Shown here: piece by piece, positions 1 through 6,613 of the stretch | Layout: the number at the start of each line of letters is the position of its first letter | Position numbering within the stretch: position 1 is the first letter of the stretch | Source of the DNA: CANLBN01 sp047629215 | GTDB taxonomy: Bacteria > Pseudomonadota > Gammaproteobacteria > Pseudomonadales > Cellvibrionaceae | Direction of reading: 5' to 3' | DNA: 8,882 nucleotides | Assembly: GCA_047629215.1 (NCBI GenBank) | Contig: JBLHWO010000147.1 | Coordinates: 1 to 8,882, forward strand | The notes under the pieces: model-generated | Databases searched by the model: none | What the model was told of the DNA's origin: nothing | Seen by the model: the letters and a program-made list of their open reading frames with translations, nothing else | Program-made: the position numbers and the translations under genes

Positions 1-48
1 CGGTATGATAGCGACTCTTTTCAACAGACTGTGTTGTGGATAAGAATT

Positions 49-125
49 CGGAGTGTAGCGCAGCCTGGTAGCGCACCACACTGGGGGTGTGGTGGTCGTC
101 GGTTCAAATCCGGCCACTCCGACCA
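49..125 (+). tRNA. tRNA-Pro, anticodon GGG, CCA encoded
   Basis: The sequence folds as a complete cloverleaf. The acceptor stem pairs CGGAGTG with CACTCCG, followed by discriminator A and an encoded CCA. The anticodon stem pairs CCACA with TGTGG around the loop CTGGGGG, so positions 34-36 read GGG, which decodes CCC and CCU proline codons. The T-arm has the usual GGTTCAAATCC core and the D-arm carries AGCCTGGTAGCGCA. The C1 start and A73 discriminator suit bacterial tRNA-Pro. No partner tRNA lies downstream. A promoter is not clear in the 48 bases upstream, so the gene could be the end of a longer tRNA transcript that starts outside the window. Confidence 0.97.
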
Positions 126-359
126 TTTATTTTTAATAAAATCAGTCGCCTGCATTGGTTTGTTAATCCCCATAAAAAAACTTTCCCGATATTTTCTCGA
201 AACGATCCACTAAACACTTTCTATTGTAGAGAGCCGCTTATATTTAGGGACGCCCTATATACTAATCTTGCTTCATCTCGTCATCGCCACTTTTCCCTAG
301 CTCGTTAACCCCTTCTATAATCTAAATGATTTTAAAGTGTTACCTGAAGGGGGCTGATC
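126..359. other. Spacer between tRNA-Pro and the unknown gene
   Basis: I see no gene here; the short open frames crossing it run out of the tRNA and have no ribosome binding site. The bases just after the tRNA are T-rich (TTTATTTTTAATAAAA), but no stable GC stem precedes them, so I cannot call an intrinsic terminator. I also found no second copy of the tRNA 3' end elsewhere in the window, so there is no sign that the tRNA served as an integration site for a short element. Confidence 0.5.
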
Positions 360-1085
360 TTATTTATGACCGAGAGAGTCCGTTTCTGCCAAGCGTTTGG
401 CTGCTGGGGTGGGGGAGTCTCCCATAGCCGCTAGGTTGCCAGCAAAGCTCGCCATTCTTTTTAACCCCCTATTCTCAGATGGTATAGCTGTTTCGGCGGG
501 TGGCAGCTTCGCTGTCAATAATACCCCATCGTTATCAGCAAAGGAGGTGTCCTGATGCAAGCATGTCTCAACATACGCCTCTATACCCATCATCTGATCA
601 TCGGGGGAGTTAAACTCAGCAAGCTTACTTAAAAACTTTTTTATTGCACTAGCAGAGAGACACTGGTGTTCAGTATGGGGGTGCTGGTGTTTTGGTTGAT
701 TTAACGTATCCGTTAAAGCTTGCACAAAACCATTACCGCTGAGTGAATAATTTGCAACAGTACCCACACTATTTTCTAACAACCTTAATAAATTTTTTCC
801 AACGTGAATCAATTCACTATCCTGCTTTTCTGGTTTTTGGCTTATCAGTTCACTGTAAAAGCGTTTAACATCTGACATAAAACGGTGTGCAATTACATTA
901 CGGTCTAAGCCTGCAATATATTTCCCGTAGATAATCTGCTCACTTAAGTCTTCATTCCTATGCCCCGTTTTTTTAACGCCTTTTTCGCGAGTATTTCTAT
1001 AGCCCTCAGAAGTATTCTGGTTAAAGCTAACCACTCTGCTTTCTGGCCTAGGTCCAGCTGTTGGATTACCCATTTTTGGAAACAT
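360..1085 (-). CDS. Hypothetical protein, 241 residues, family not recognised
   Basis: This is an uninterrupted minus-strand frame starting at ATG. An AAAGAGAA stretch about eight bases upstream of the start is a plausible ribosome binding site. I do not recognise the product. It has no signal peptide and no obvious membrane segment, so a soluble protein is likely. The first ~45 residues are polar and basic and look disordered. Residues ~48-160 look mainly helical, with an amphipathic leucine-rich run at ~91-105 (LIHVGKNLLRLLEN) and a His-rich patch at ~133-140. The tail from ~195 is again low in order and carries PAAKRL (residues 228-233), which resembles the eukaryotic c-Myc-type nuclear localisation signal PAAKRVKLD but lacks its second basic residue. 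It stands alone, with no operon partner. A lineage-specific protein or a secreted effector are both possible; the sequence alone does not decide. The length and absence of stops support a real gene. Confidence 0.6.
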   Translation of the reverse strand: MFPKMGNPTAGPRPESRVVSFNQNTSEGYRNTREKGVKKTGHRNEDLSEQIIYGKYIAGLDRNVIAHRFMSDVKRFYSELISQKPEKQDSELIHVGKNLLRLLENSVGTVANYSLSGNGFVQALTDTLNQPKHQHPHTEHQCLSASAIKKFLSKLAEFNSPDDQMMGIEAYVETCLHQDTSFADNDGVLLTAKLPPAETAIPSENRGLKRMASFAGNLAAMGDSPTPAAKRLAETDSLGHK

Positions 1086-1170
1086 ATAAAAGTTCTCTTT
1101 ATCGATAAAATAGCTGTTGTGGCTATTGCTGCATTAGGTGACAAGCAAGTTATTCTCTACAACAATAATC

Positions 1171-1187
1171 AAGAGTTGCTGACTCTT
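1171..1187. repeat. Perfect 6-bp inverted repeat
   Basis: AAGAGT and ACTCTT flank a 5-base centre (TGCTG). It lies 86 bases upstream of the start of the unknown minus-strand gene. It could be a protein-binding dyad or chance; there is no U-tract typical of a terminator on either strand. Confidence 0.35.
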
Positions 1188-1336
1188 TGGTTATTAAATT
1201 GATTACTGACCTGTCCTGAGTGACAGTTCCTATAGTTTGGTTCGTCCGATAGCGAAGTCTGGGTTATTTAAGTTTCAATCTTAGGCTAACTGCAATAGGC
1301 ATACAGGATGATTTTAGTTGATCATCACTGCTGATG

Positions 1337-1386
1337 GTAAGGCTTTACGTTAATACAGGAAGAAATCTTCTACTGTTCGGCCTTAC
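1337..1386. repeat. Nested inverted repeat, possible structured element
   Basis: An outer 7-bp arm pair (GTAAGGC at 1337-1343 and GCCTTAC at 1380-1386) encloses an inner hairpin. ACAGGAAG (1355-1362) pairs with CTTC (1367-1370) and CTGT (1373-1376), with a two-base TA bulge and the loop AAAT. The outer and inner stems are separated by an 11/3-base internal loop. No gene covers it. It may be a structured transcript, the remains of a small mobile repeat, or chance. Confidence 0.35.
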
Positions 1387-1599
1387 TGATAAGTATGGTG
1401 GGTTAGCTTGGTCCGTACTTTACAAAGCCATCGAGCCATTCTTCCGCAATAAGTCCAAGAGTTCTTTTGTTTTCGCTCAACATTTGCACAGTTGAGTGTT
1501 AATAATAACGCGCCGATTGCCAGTAGTATAGATCTTGTAGTAGATTGACAAAGATAGGGGGTATTAACCCTTTTTATACTCAACGAGGAATGATTGATA

Positions 1600-2100
1600 A
1601 TGAGAGTTATAATTGCTATTTTTTTATGGAGCCTAGTCGCCATTAACTCTGTGTATGCAGAAAAGCTATTATTGGAATTGAAAGACGGCGTGGTTGAAGT
1701 TGAGTTGCTTTCAGAAAAAGCACCAAAACATGTTGCGCGCATAAAAGAATTAGCCGAAAAAGGTTTTTATGATGATATTGTTTTTCATCGGGTTATTGAA
1801 GGCTTTATGGCACAAACAGGTGATCCAACAGGAACGGGTAGCGGTGGTTCGGGTAAAAAATTAAACGCTGAATTTAATAAGGAAAAGCATACACGTGGAT
1901 CAGTTTCTATGGCTCGTTCTTCACGGCCTAACTCTGCTGATAGTCAATTTTTTATTGTTTTAAAAGATGCGCTCTTTTTAGATGGAAAGTACACTGTGTG
2001 GGGGCGCGTTGTGAAAGGTATGGAATTTGTTGACAAAATAAAAAAAGGCGAGCCCCCGAGAAACCCTGATAAAATTATTTCTATGCGCGTAGAAAAATAA
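1600..2100 (+). CDS. ppiA: Exported cyclophilin-type peptidyl-prolyl cis-trans isomerase
   Basis: Cyclophilins catalyse cis-trans isomerisation of X-Pro peptide bonds and assist protein folding. Residues 1-20 form a signal peptide: Arg2, a hydrophobic core (VIIAIFLWSLVAI) and a VYA cleavage site before Glu21. The product should therefore act in the periplasm, like E. coli PpiA. The cyclophilin core follows: FHRVIEGFMAQTGD (62-75) carries the catalytic Arg64, Phe69 and Gln72; SQFFIVL (115-121) and DGKYTVWGRV (128-137) are also conserved. Residue 126 is Phe where human CypA has its cyclosporin-binding Trp, as is usual in bacterial enzymes. The mature length of ~146 residues is slightly short but complete. 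GAGG at 1585-1588 serves either the ATG at 1600 (11-base gap) or an in-frame TTG at 1594 (5-base gap); I prefer ATG. The gene is monocistronic and convergent with selD. Confidence 0.95.
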   Translation: MRVIIAIFLWSLVAINSVYAEKLLLELKDGVVEVELLSEKAPKHVARIKELAEKGFYDDIVFHRVIEGFMAQTGDPTGTGSGGSGKKLNAEFNKEKHTRGSVSMARSSRPNSADSQFFIVLKDALFLDGKYTVWGRVVKGMEFVDKIKKGEPPRNPDKIISMRVEK

Positions 2101-2146
2101 TTTTCAAAATTATTAATCTCTATAAGCTTATTTGTAAATAATTTTT

Positions 2147-2179
2147 TAATAGAGTAATAGTTTTTCTATTACTCTATTG
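2147..2179 (+). terminator. 13-bp AT-rich stem-loop after ppiA
   Basis: AATAGAGTAATAG (2148-2160) and CTATTACTCTATT (2166-2178) are perfect inverted copies around a TTTTT loop. A T-G wobble at 2147/2179 extends the stem. It lies in the 124-base gap between the convergent ppiA and selD stop codons. The plus strand continues GTCTTT, a weak U-tract; the minus strand continues into A residues. It therefore fits termination of ppiA better, although the long stem could also protect or block transcripts arriving from selD. Confidence 0.6.
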
Positions 2180-2224
2180 TCTTTAGCTTGAGTCAGCCTG
2201 AGATGAGCTATTAAAATAATCAAA

Positions 2225-4363
2225 TCAATTTAGCAAAAATATTTTTGCGTCTTCTTCAGCTCTATAAGCCTCTCCAACTTTAACCGCATTAGTTCTAGCT
2301 ATAATTTCACGACCAAGCTCTGGAGAAACAGAAACCAATAAACCACCATTTGTTTGTGGGTCTAATAAACATTTTACCGTCGCGAGATCTGTATTACCTA
2401 TATCGCATTGATTTAGCATAGGCATTAATTGTGGAGTTAATGTAGATTCAAACCCTTGCCGACTTAATTTAAGAACGCTATTCATTAGCGGAATATCGTC
2501 CATTTTTATTTTTATAGAATATGGTGTTCCTTTAAGCATTTCTAAAAGGTGTCCAATAAGGCCAAAACCGCTTACGTCGGTAGCAGCATGGATTTCTTTA
2601 TTTTTTAGAGCCGAAAAAAACGGTCGATTTGATAGCAATAAATTACACCACAGTATTTTAATACTATCAGGGCTTGCAGCACCTTGGGCATCTGCCGCGA
2701 GTATAATGCCAGAGCCCAATGCTTTATTTAGCAGTAGCCAGTCACCTTCTTGTAGGGCATTCTTTTGCCAGCGTGATTCACCCACTCCATTGACCACTAA
2801 CGCTAAGTGTGTTTCCAGCCCCTGGGTACTGTGGCCACCGACTAAGGTCGTTTCGTGGTGAAGTAAGGTTTCAGTGACGCCCTGCATTAGGCGTGTGAAA
2901 TCTCGTTTAATTAGCCGTGGATGTCCAAACTTTAAATTTGCCCACAGTTGAGCGCTGGTCGGCTGTAAGCCCATGGCGTATAAATCGTTTATGGCGTGAT
3001 GCGTCGTCGCGATCCCCAGTTTGTAATAATCGTCGGTAAAGGCACGAAAACCATCAATACTTTGTAGTAACGATGTTGTGTCAATTACCGCAGCAACGGC
3101 AGCGTCTTCTGTTTGTGTTAAATCGGTATCAAAATTTTCATTTGGAAAAACATTGAGTTCTTTCAGTGTCTCGCTTAGCAATTCGGGCCCAATTTTACTG
3201 CCGCACCCTGCGCAATGCATGGGTTCGTTAACCATTGTCGGCATAGTGGGTAGGTTTTTAAAAAACAGGGCCATAAATTTTTGGTCGATTTTGTCTTTCC
3301 ATCGCCAAACCCATTTGCCTTTTAAACTTAACCAACCGCGTTGGCCCACTGCATTTTTGCCTCCGAGTGAAATCAGAGATAAAAAATCGGTTTGTAGTGT
3401 GAGGGGTGTCATCGTTTGTTGGTTAAACGCAGCGCGTAAGTTTTTAACTAGAAACGGTGCCGAACGCACTGCGAAGACGCCCGCTTTAGGTCGGGGTGAT
3501 TTAACCATTGTTGCCACGTCACCACAGGCAAACACATCGTTGTGGGAAGTGCTTTGTAAAAATTCATTAACGGCAATAAAACCGCTTGCGTCAACATCAA
3601 GTCCGGCGACTTTGGGCCATGTTGGCGCGGTTGCAGGTGTGCACCAAATAGATTGGTCAATACTCAGTGTGTTACCTACGTTAGATTCAATAGTATTTTT
3701 GGTTACTTGGGAAACTCGAAAACCGGTGATTAACTCTATTCGGTAAAGCTTTAGTGCAATAGCCACCTGTTTTTGTACATTTCGGTGATAATCTGGTAAT
3801 AGTGTATCGCCCGATTGTACCAATGACAGTTTTAAAGCATCCCCTGCCTGCTTAAACCGATGAGCAATGGCAAGAACCATTTCGATACCTGCCGCACCGC
3901 CACCAATAATCGCCCAATGGGGTGTGCCGTATTCGGTTTTTTGAGCAAGAAGTTTTCGCCATGCAGCGGTGAGCTGGCTGACAGGCTTTACACCAACGCC
4001 AAATTCACGCGCACCCGGAATATTTACGTTTGGCGTTGAACCGGTATTGATGGAAACTTTGTCGTAGCTGATGCTGACTTGATTCTCTAATTGAATCGTT
4101 TTATTTACTGCATCAATACCATTGACGCGTCCGTTAATTAAGCGAACCTGAGCTGCTTTACACAGTTTGTTTAAGTCCAAGTGTGTTTCTTCTAGACTGT
4201 AATGCCCCGCAATGTAACCGGGCAGCATGCCTGAGTAAGGCGTTAATAATGTGTCGGTAATTAGTGTTAGACGGACATTTTTTATTGGTTTCATAGCCAA
4301 CATTCTCAACACTAAAGAGTGGGTATGCCCACCGCCGATAAAAACTAAGTCATATTCATGCAT
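2225..4363 (-). CDS. selD: Selenide, water dikinase SelD fused to an N-terminal FAD/NAD(P)H oxidoreductase
   Basis: SelD makes selenophosphate from selenide and ATP, the selenium donor for tRNA selenouridine and selenocysteine. The 712 residues hold two domains. Residues ~1-370 are a pyridine nucleotide-disulfide oxidoreductase of the NDH-2-like type found fused to SelD: an FAD-binding GGGHTH (10-15) after a beta strand, a second dinucleotide fold GGGAAGIE (154-161), and FACGD (278-282), which contacts FAD. Residues ~380-712 are SelD: HCAGCGSK (383-390) with catalytic Cys387 and Lys390, TEDAAV (418-423), the glycine-rich GGHST (509-513), ATDVSGFGL (594-602) and DPQTNGGLL (668-676). The active site uses cysteine, not selenocysteine; E. 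coli Cys19 is Ser389 here. The role of the oxidoreductase domain is unproven; delivering reduced selenium is an inference. The ATG start follows only a weak Shine-Dalgarno. It lies 102 bases after mnmH, its natural partner. Confidence 0.96.
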   Translation of the reverse strand: MHEYDLVFIGGGHTHSLVLRMLAMKPIKNVRLTLITDTLLTPYSGMLPGYIAGHYSLEETHLDLNKLCKAAQVRLINGRVNGIDAVNKTIQLENQVSISYDKVSINTGSTPNVNIPGAREFGVGVKPVSQLTAAWRKLLAQKTEYGTPHWAIIGGGAAGIEMVLAIAHRFKQAGDALKLSLVQSGDTLLPDYHRNVQKQVAIALKLYRIELITGFRVSQVTKNTIESNVGNTLSIDQSIWCTPATAPTWPKVAGLDVDASGFIAVNEFLQSTSHNDVFACGDVATMVKSPRPKAGVFAVRSAPFLVKNLRAAFNQQTMTPLTLQTDFLSLISLGGKNAVGQRGWLSLKGKWVWRWKDKIDQKFMALFFKNLPTMPTMVNEPMHCAGCGSKIGPELLSETLKELNVFPNENFDTDLTQTEDAAVAAVIDTTSLLQSIDGFRAFTDDYYKLGIATTHHAINDLYAMGLQPTSAQLWANLKFGHPRLIKRDFTRLMQGVTETLLHHETTLVGGHSTQGLETHLALVVNGVGESRWQKNALQEGDWLLLNKALGSGIILAADAQGAASPDSIKILWCNLLLSNRPFFSALKNKEIHAATDVSGFGLIGHLLEMLKGTPYSIKIKMDDIPLMNSVLKLSRQGFESTLTPQLMPMLNQCDIGNTDLATVKCLLDPQTNGGLLVSVSPELGREIIARTNAVKVGEAYRAEEDAKIFLLN

Positions 4364-4397
4364 GGTGATGGTTTCTTATAAAAGCACTGGGGCTAAG

Positions 4398-4428
4398 ATT
4401 ATATGGAATTGCTTTGCAGCCTAAGCAA
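4398..4428 (-). promoter_or_regulatory. Putative sigma-70 promoter of selD
   Basis: On the minus strand a perfect TATAAT (4398-4403) is preceded by TTGCTT (4423-4428) with a 19-base spacer. It lies ~35 bases before the selD start codon. The spacer is two bases longer than ideal. If it works, selD can be transcribed separately from mnmH. Confidence 0.4.
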
Positions 4429-4430
4429 AG
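4412..4430. repeat. Inverted repeat overlapping the selD promoter
   Basis: CTTTGC (4412-4417) and GCAAAG (4425-4430) are perfect inverted copies around a 7-base centre. The element covers the -35 region of the putative selD promoter. That placement suits an operator; there is no U-tract, so it is unlikely to be a terminator of mnmH. The binding protein, if any, is unknown. Confidence 0.35.
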
Positions 4431-4465
4431 TGACCCCATGGAAATGATAATAAGCTTAAACAGTA

Positions 4466-5548
4466 TTATCTTGTGGCTAGCCATTCAACGATCTCAGTAT
4501 GCGAGCCTTTAAAAATAGTTTTGTCGGTCTTTTGCTGATACTGATATTCGTACATTGGATCGTAATATTCACTGAGTAGTATGTTTATAATATCGTCAAA
4601 ACCAGACCACTGATTTTGGCTCTTCAGTGCAATAATTGCTGAATCAAGTGTTGCGTTAATGAACGTGAACCGAGTTCCCCCTAAGCGCTTTTTAATACGT
4701 AATACCGCCTCTCGAATAAAGGCGTCCAGTAAATCGTATGCCGTGTTGGGGTCATTTTTTTGATAATGTTTTAAAGTATTCATAAAATAGTCGCGTCGGA
4801 TGCGAGCAATACGTTGTTCATAGGGTGCCTCGATCAAAATATTACTGGCGAACCGAGTCGCCGCTAAATACTCTGGCAATATTGTAATTCGACCGATCAA
4901 GCGCGATTCATCTTCAATGAGTACCGGTGAATCGTCCACATGGATGCGTTTTAGCCATGCTACCGACCAAGTATTTTCAAAATTAATTTGCACAGGCTGC
5001 GGTACAAAGGTTTTACCAAAGGTGCTGCCTCTATGCTTAGCTAAGCCTTCAAGGTCAATGGAATGAGGCCAATCGTTAATCACTTCTGTTTTACCGCTAC
5101 CGGTTGCGCCCGATAACACAATGAACTGGCCTTGGTTGATTCTTTGTTGCAATTGCGCGAGCAAATAGGTGCGCATCGCTTTATAACCACCTTTCACGTA
5201 GGGTCTGTCTATGCCTGCATCACTGAGCCATTGCTGAGCAATGCGAGACCGTAACCCGCCTCGAAAGCAATATAAGATACCGTCAGGGTGTTGGTTGGTG
5301 AAATCTTGCCATTTTTGTATACGTTGGGCTTTTAAATCCCCAAAAACTAATTGATGGCCGAGTTCAACAGCGGCATCTGGGCCGTGCTCTTTATAACAGG
5401 TACCCACGGCTTCCCGCTCATCATTGTTCATCAATGGAGCATTGATGCTGCTGGGGAAGGCCCCTTTAGTGAATTCGACGGGCGCACGTACGTCTATCAT
5501 TGGGGTATCGGATAAAAACAGCTGTTTGAAGTCGGTGATGGGTTTCAA
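4466..5548 (-). CDS. mnmH: tRNA 2-selenouridine synthase MnmH (SelU, YbbB)
   Basis: MnmH converts 5-substituted 2-thiouridine to 2-selenouridine at wobble position 34 of tRNAs for Lys, Glu and Gln. It uses selenophosphate and passes through a geranylated intermediate. The 360 residues match the family length (E. coli YbbB 364). Residues ~1-130 are a rhodanese domain: PMIDVRAPVEF near the start, APLMNNDERE (37-46), GTCYKEHG (49-56), and the catalytic CFRGG with Cys94. A P-loop domain follows: GATGSGKT (147-154), DLEGLAKHRGSTFG (165-178) and IEDESRLIGR (211-220). EYYDPMY (327-333) near the C-terminus is also typical. The start is TTG: no ATG or GTG lies in frame before the upstream stop, and the N-terminus aligns well with E. 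coli from here. The Shine-Dalgarno (CGAGC) is weak, which suggests low expression. selD follows on the same strand. Confidence 0.97.
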   Translation of the reverse strand: MKPITDFKQLFLSDTPMIDVRAPVEFTKGAFPSSINAPLMNNDEREAVGTCYKEHGPDAAVELGHQLVFGDLKAQRIQKWQDFTNQHPDGILYCFRGGLRSRIAQQWLSDAGIDRPYVKGGYKAMRTYLLAQLQQRINQGQFIVLSGATGSGKTEVINDWPHSIDLEGLAKHRGSTFGKTFVPQPVQINFENTWSVAWLKRIHVDDSPVLIEDESRLIGRITILPEYLAATRFASNILIEAPYEQRIARIRRDYFMNTLKHYQKNDPNTAYDLLDAFIREAVLRIKKRLGGTRFTFINATLDSAIIALKSQNQWSGFDDIINILLSEYYDPMYEYQYQQKTDKTIFKGSHTEIVEWLATR

Positions 5549-5576
5549 AATAAAAGCTCGGATGACCTGAAAACCT

Positions 5577-5606
5577 ATTATGGCTCGCTATAGGGGCTTA
5601 ACTCAA
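5577..5606 (-). promoter_or_regulatory. Putative sigma-70 promoter of mnmH
   Basis: On the minus strand, TTGAGT (5601-5606) and CATAAT (5577-5582) are separated by 18 bases. They match the -35 and -10 consensus at four and five of six positions. Transcription would start near 5570, leaving a leader of ~20 bases before the TTG start codon of mnmH. Confidence 0.45.
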
Positions 5607-5935
5607 ATAAGATTGAACCTTTGTCGATTACCAGTAACCCGCATCCTCAGTTGATTGATGAAAAGGGTGTATTAATCTTTCCTGTACTCTTAATTTTGAT
5701 AGTCAATGACACTATTTTAGCGTTCTTCACTTTTTTAGGTTGCACCCGAAGGGTGGCTACGAATTTGCCGAAAAAAGCAAAAAATCACTTTATATTCTGC
5801 ACCTTAGTCACCCTCGCAACAATTTAACTGCGGTATTTAGGTTAAACTATGGGGATGATTCTCGTATGGCTGGGTTGGCATAGATCTATACCGATACCGT
5901 TAATAAGGTACTCAATACAATAAAGGGGTCGTTAT
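5607..5935. other. Divergent spacer between mnmH and the nitroreductase gene
   Basis: The spacer carries a 68-codon plus-strand frame opening with TTG at 5621. It has no ribosome binding site and no recognisable domain, so I do not call it. A short GC hairpin, CACCC-GAA-GGGTG, lies near 5743-5755 but is not followed by a U-tract on either strand. TTGGCA at 5875-5880 could be a -35 for the nitroreductase gene, but the best -10 (TTAATA, 5900-5905) sits 19 bases away, so the promoter is uncertain. Confidence 0.4.
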
Positions 5936-6613
5936 ATGAAAGTGTCGGATGCGTTGCGCGCAAGAAAATCGGTAAGAGCCTTTACCGAGCAAGCTGTTAG
6001 TGAAGAGCAAGTTAGACTAATACTGGATGCCGCTCGCTGCGCTCCTTCTGGTGTGAATACCCAGCCATGGCGAGTAGCGGTCGTGACCGGTGATGCGAAG
6101 CAACAACTACAAACGCGTATCGAAACGGCCTTTCGTGCCGGTGAGCCTTCTGCTCAAGAATACCAGTACTACCCTAAAGAGTGGCGAGAGCCTTATCGTA
6201 GTCGGCGTAAAGAAACGGGTTTAATGCTGTATTCAGCAGTGGGTATTGCCAGAGAAGATAAGCAGAAACGTCAAGACCAGTGGGCGGCCAATTACCGTAG
6301 TTTCGATGCGCCAGTAATGCTCTTGTTTTTAATGGATTCGGTTATGGAAACCGGTTCTTATATGGACTATGGCATGTTTATACAGTCCGCTATGCTAATG
6401 GCCACAGAAATGGGATTGGCTACTTGTCCTCAGGCAGCGCTAGCTGAATACCCTAACATTGTGAGGGATCAGTTAGCTTATGATGCCTCTACTACCGTTG
6501 TCTGTGGTATGGCATTGGGGTATGAAGATACGAGTGCGGTGATCAATAGATACCGAACGCCCAGAGAAGTGGTCGATAGCTTTACTCATTTTTTTGACGA
6601 AGTTGAGCTTTGA
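5936..6613 (+). CDS. Nitroreductase-family FMN-dependent oxidoreductase
   Basis: Members of this family bind FMN as homodimers and reduce nitroaromatics, quinones or other electrophiles with NAD(P)H. The 225 residues are complete for the family. RARKSVRAF (8-16) is the FMN-phosphate-binding start, CAPSGVNTQPW (35-45) the second conserved block, and MDYGMFIQSAMLMATEMGLATCPQ (143-166) the dimer-interface helix and flavin loop. GMALGYED (191-198) and Arg210 complete the FMN site. The sequence looks closer to the nitrobenzoate-reductase-like subgroup than to NfsB, but the true substrate cannot be read from sequence. The ATG follows AAAGGGG with a 7-base gap, a good ribosome binding site. There is no regulator next to it. 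Its last 32 bases overlap the convergent GTPase gene. Confidence 0.93.
   Translation: MKVSDALRARKSVRAFTEQAVSEEQVRLILDAARCAPSGVNTQPWRVAVVTGDAKQQLQTRIETAFRAGEPSAQEYQYYPKEWREPYRSRRKETGLMLYSAVGIAREDKQKRQDQWAANYRSFDAPVMLLFLMDSVMETGSYMDYGMFIQSAMLMATEMGLATCPQAALAEYPNIVRDQLAYDASTTVVCGMALGYEDTSAVINRYRTPREVVDSFTHFFDEVEL

Larger units (their letters stand above)
1086..1599. other. ~510-base spacer with small inverted repeats, no convincing gene
   Basis: The spacer lies between the divergent starts of the unknown gene and the cyclophilin gene, so it should hold both promoters. A perfect TTGACA sits at 1545-1550, but the best downstream -10 (TATACT, 1575-1580) is 24 bases away and would start transcription on top of the ribosome binding site, so I do not call a promoter. 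Two inverted repeats (1171-1187 and 1337-1386) are listed separately. On the minus strand a 26-codon frame begins at the ATG at 1479 and ends at ~1399; it reads MLSENKRTLGLIAEEWLDGF and is protein-like, but it has a stop immediately upstream and is too short to call. Confidence 0.5.

Noticed and set aside
49..125. tRNA-Pro as an integration site for a genomic island
   Set aside because: No integrase gene and no repeated tRNA 3' end were found in the window.
1399..1479. 26-codon minus-strand frame that reads like protein (AEEWLDGFVKYGPS)
   Set aside because: Too short, stop immediately upstream, no ribosome binding site; kept only as a remark on a possible gene remnant.
1545..1580. TTGACA and TATACT as a ppiA promoter
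   Set aside because: The 24-base spacing is too long for sigma-70, and the start would fall on the ribosome binding site.
1383..1742. 119-codon minus-strand frame
   Set aside because: It overlaps the start of the certain ppiA gene on the other strand and has no ribosome binding site or domain; a shadow frame.
3078..3746. 222-codon plus-strand frame
   Set aside because: It lies wholly inside selD on the opposite strand; the selD motifs are unambiguous.
2225..4363. Selenocysteine in SelD
   Set aside because: The active-site position is a cysteine codon and no in-frame TGA occurs.
5621..5827. 68-codon plus-strand frame with a TTG start and a hydrophobic stretch
   Set aside because: No Shine-Dalgarno, no recognisable family, and it lies in a promoter-bearing divergent spacer.
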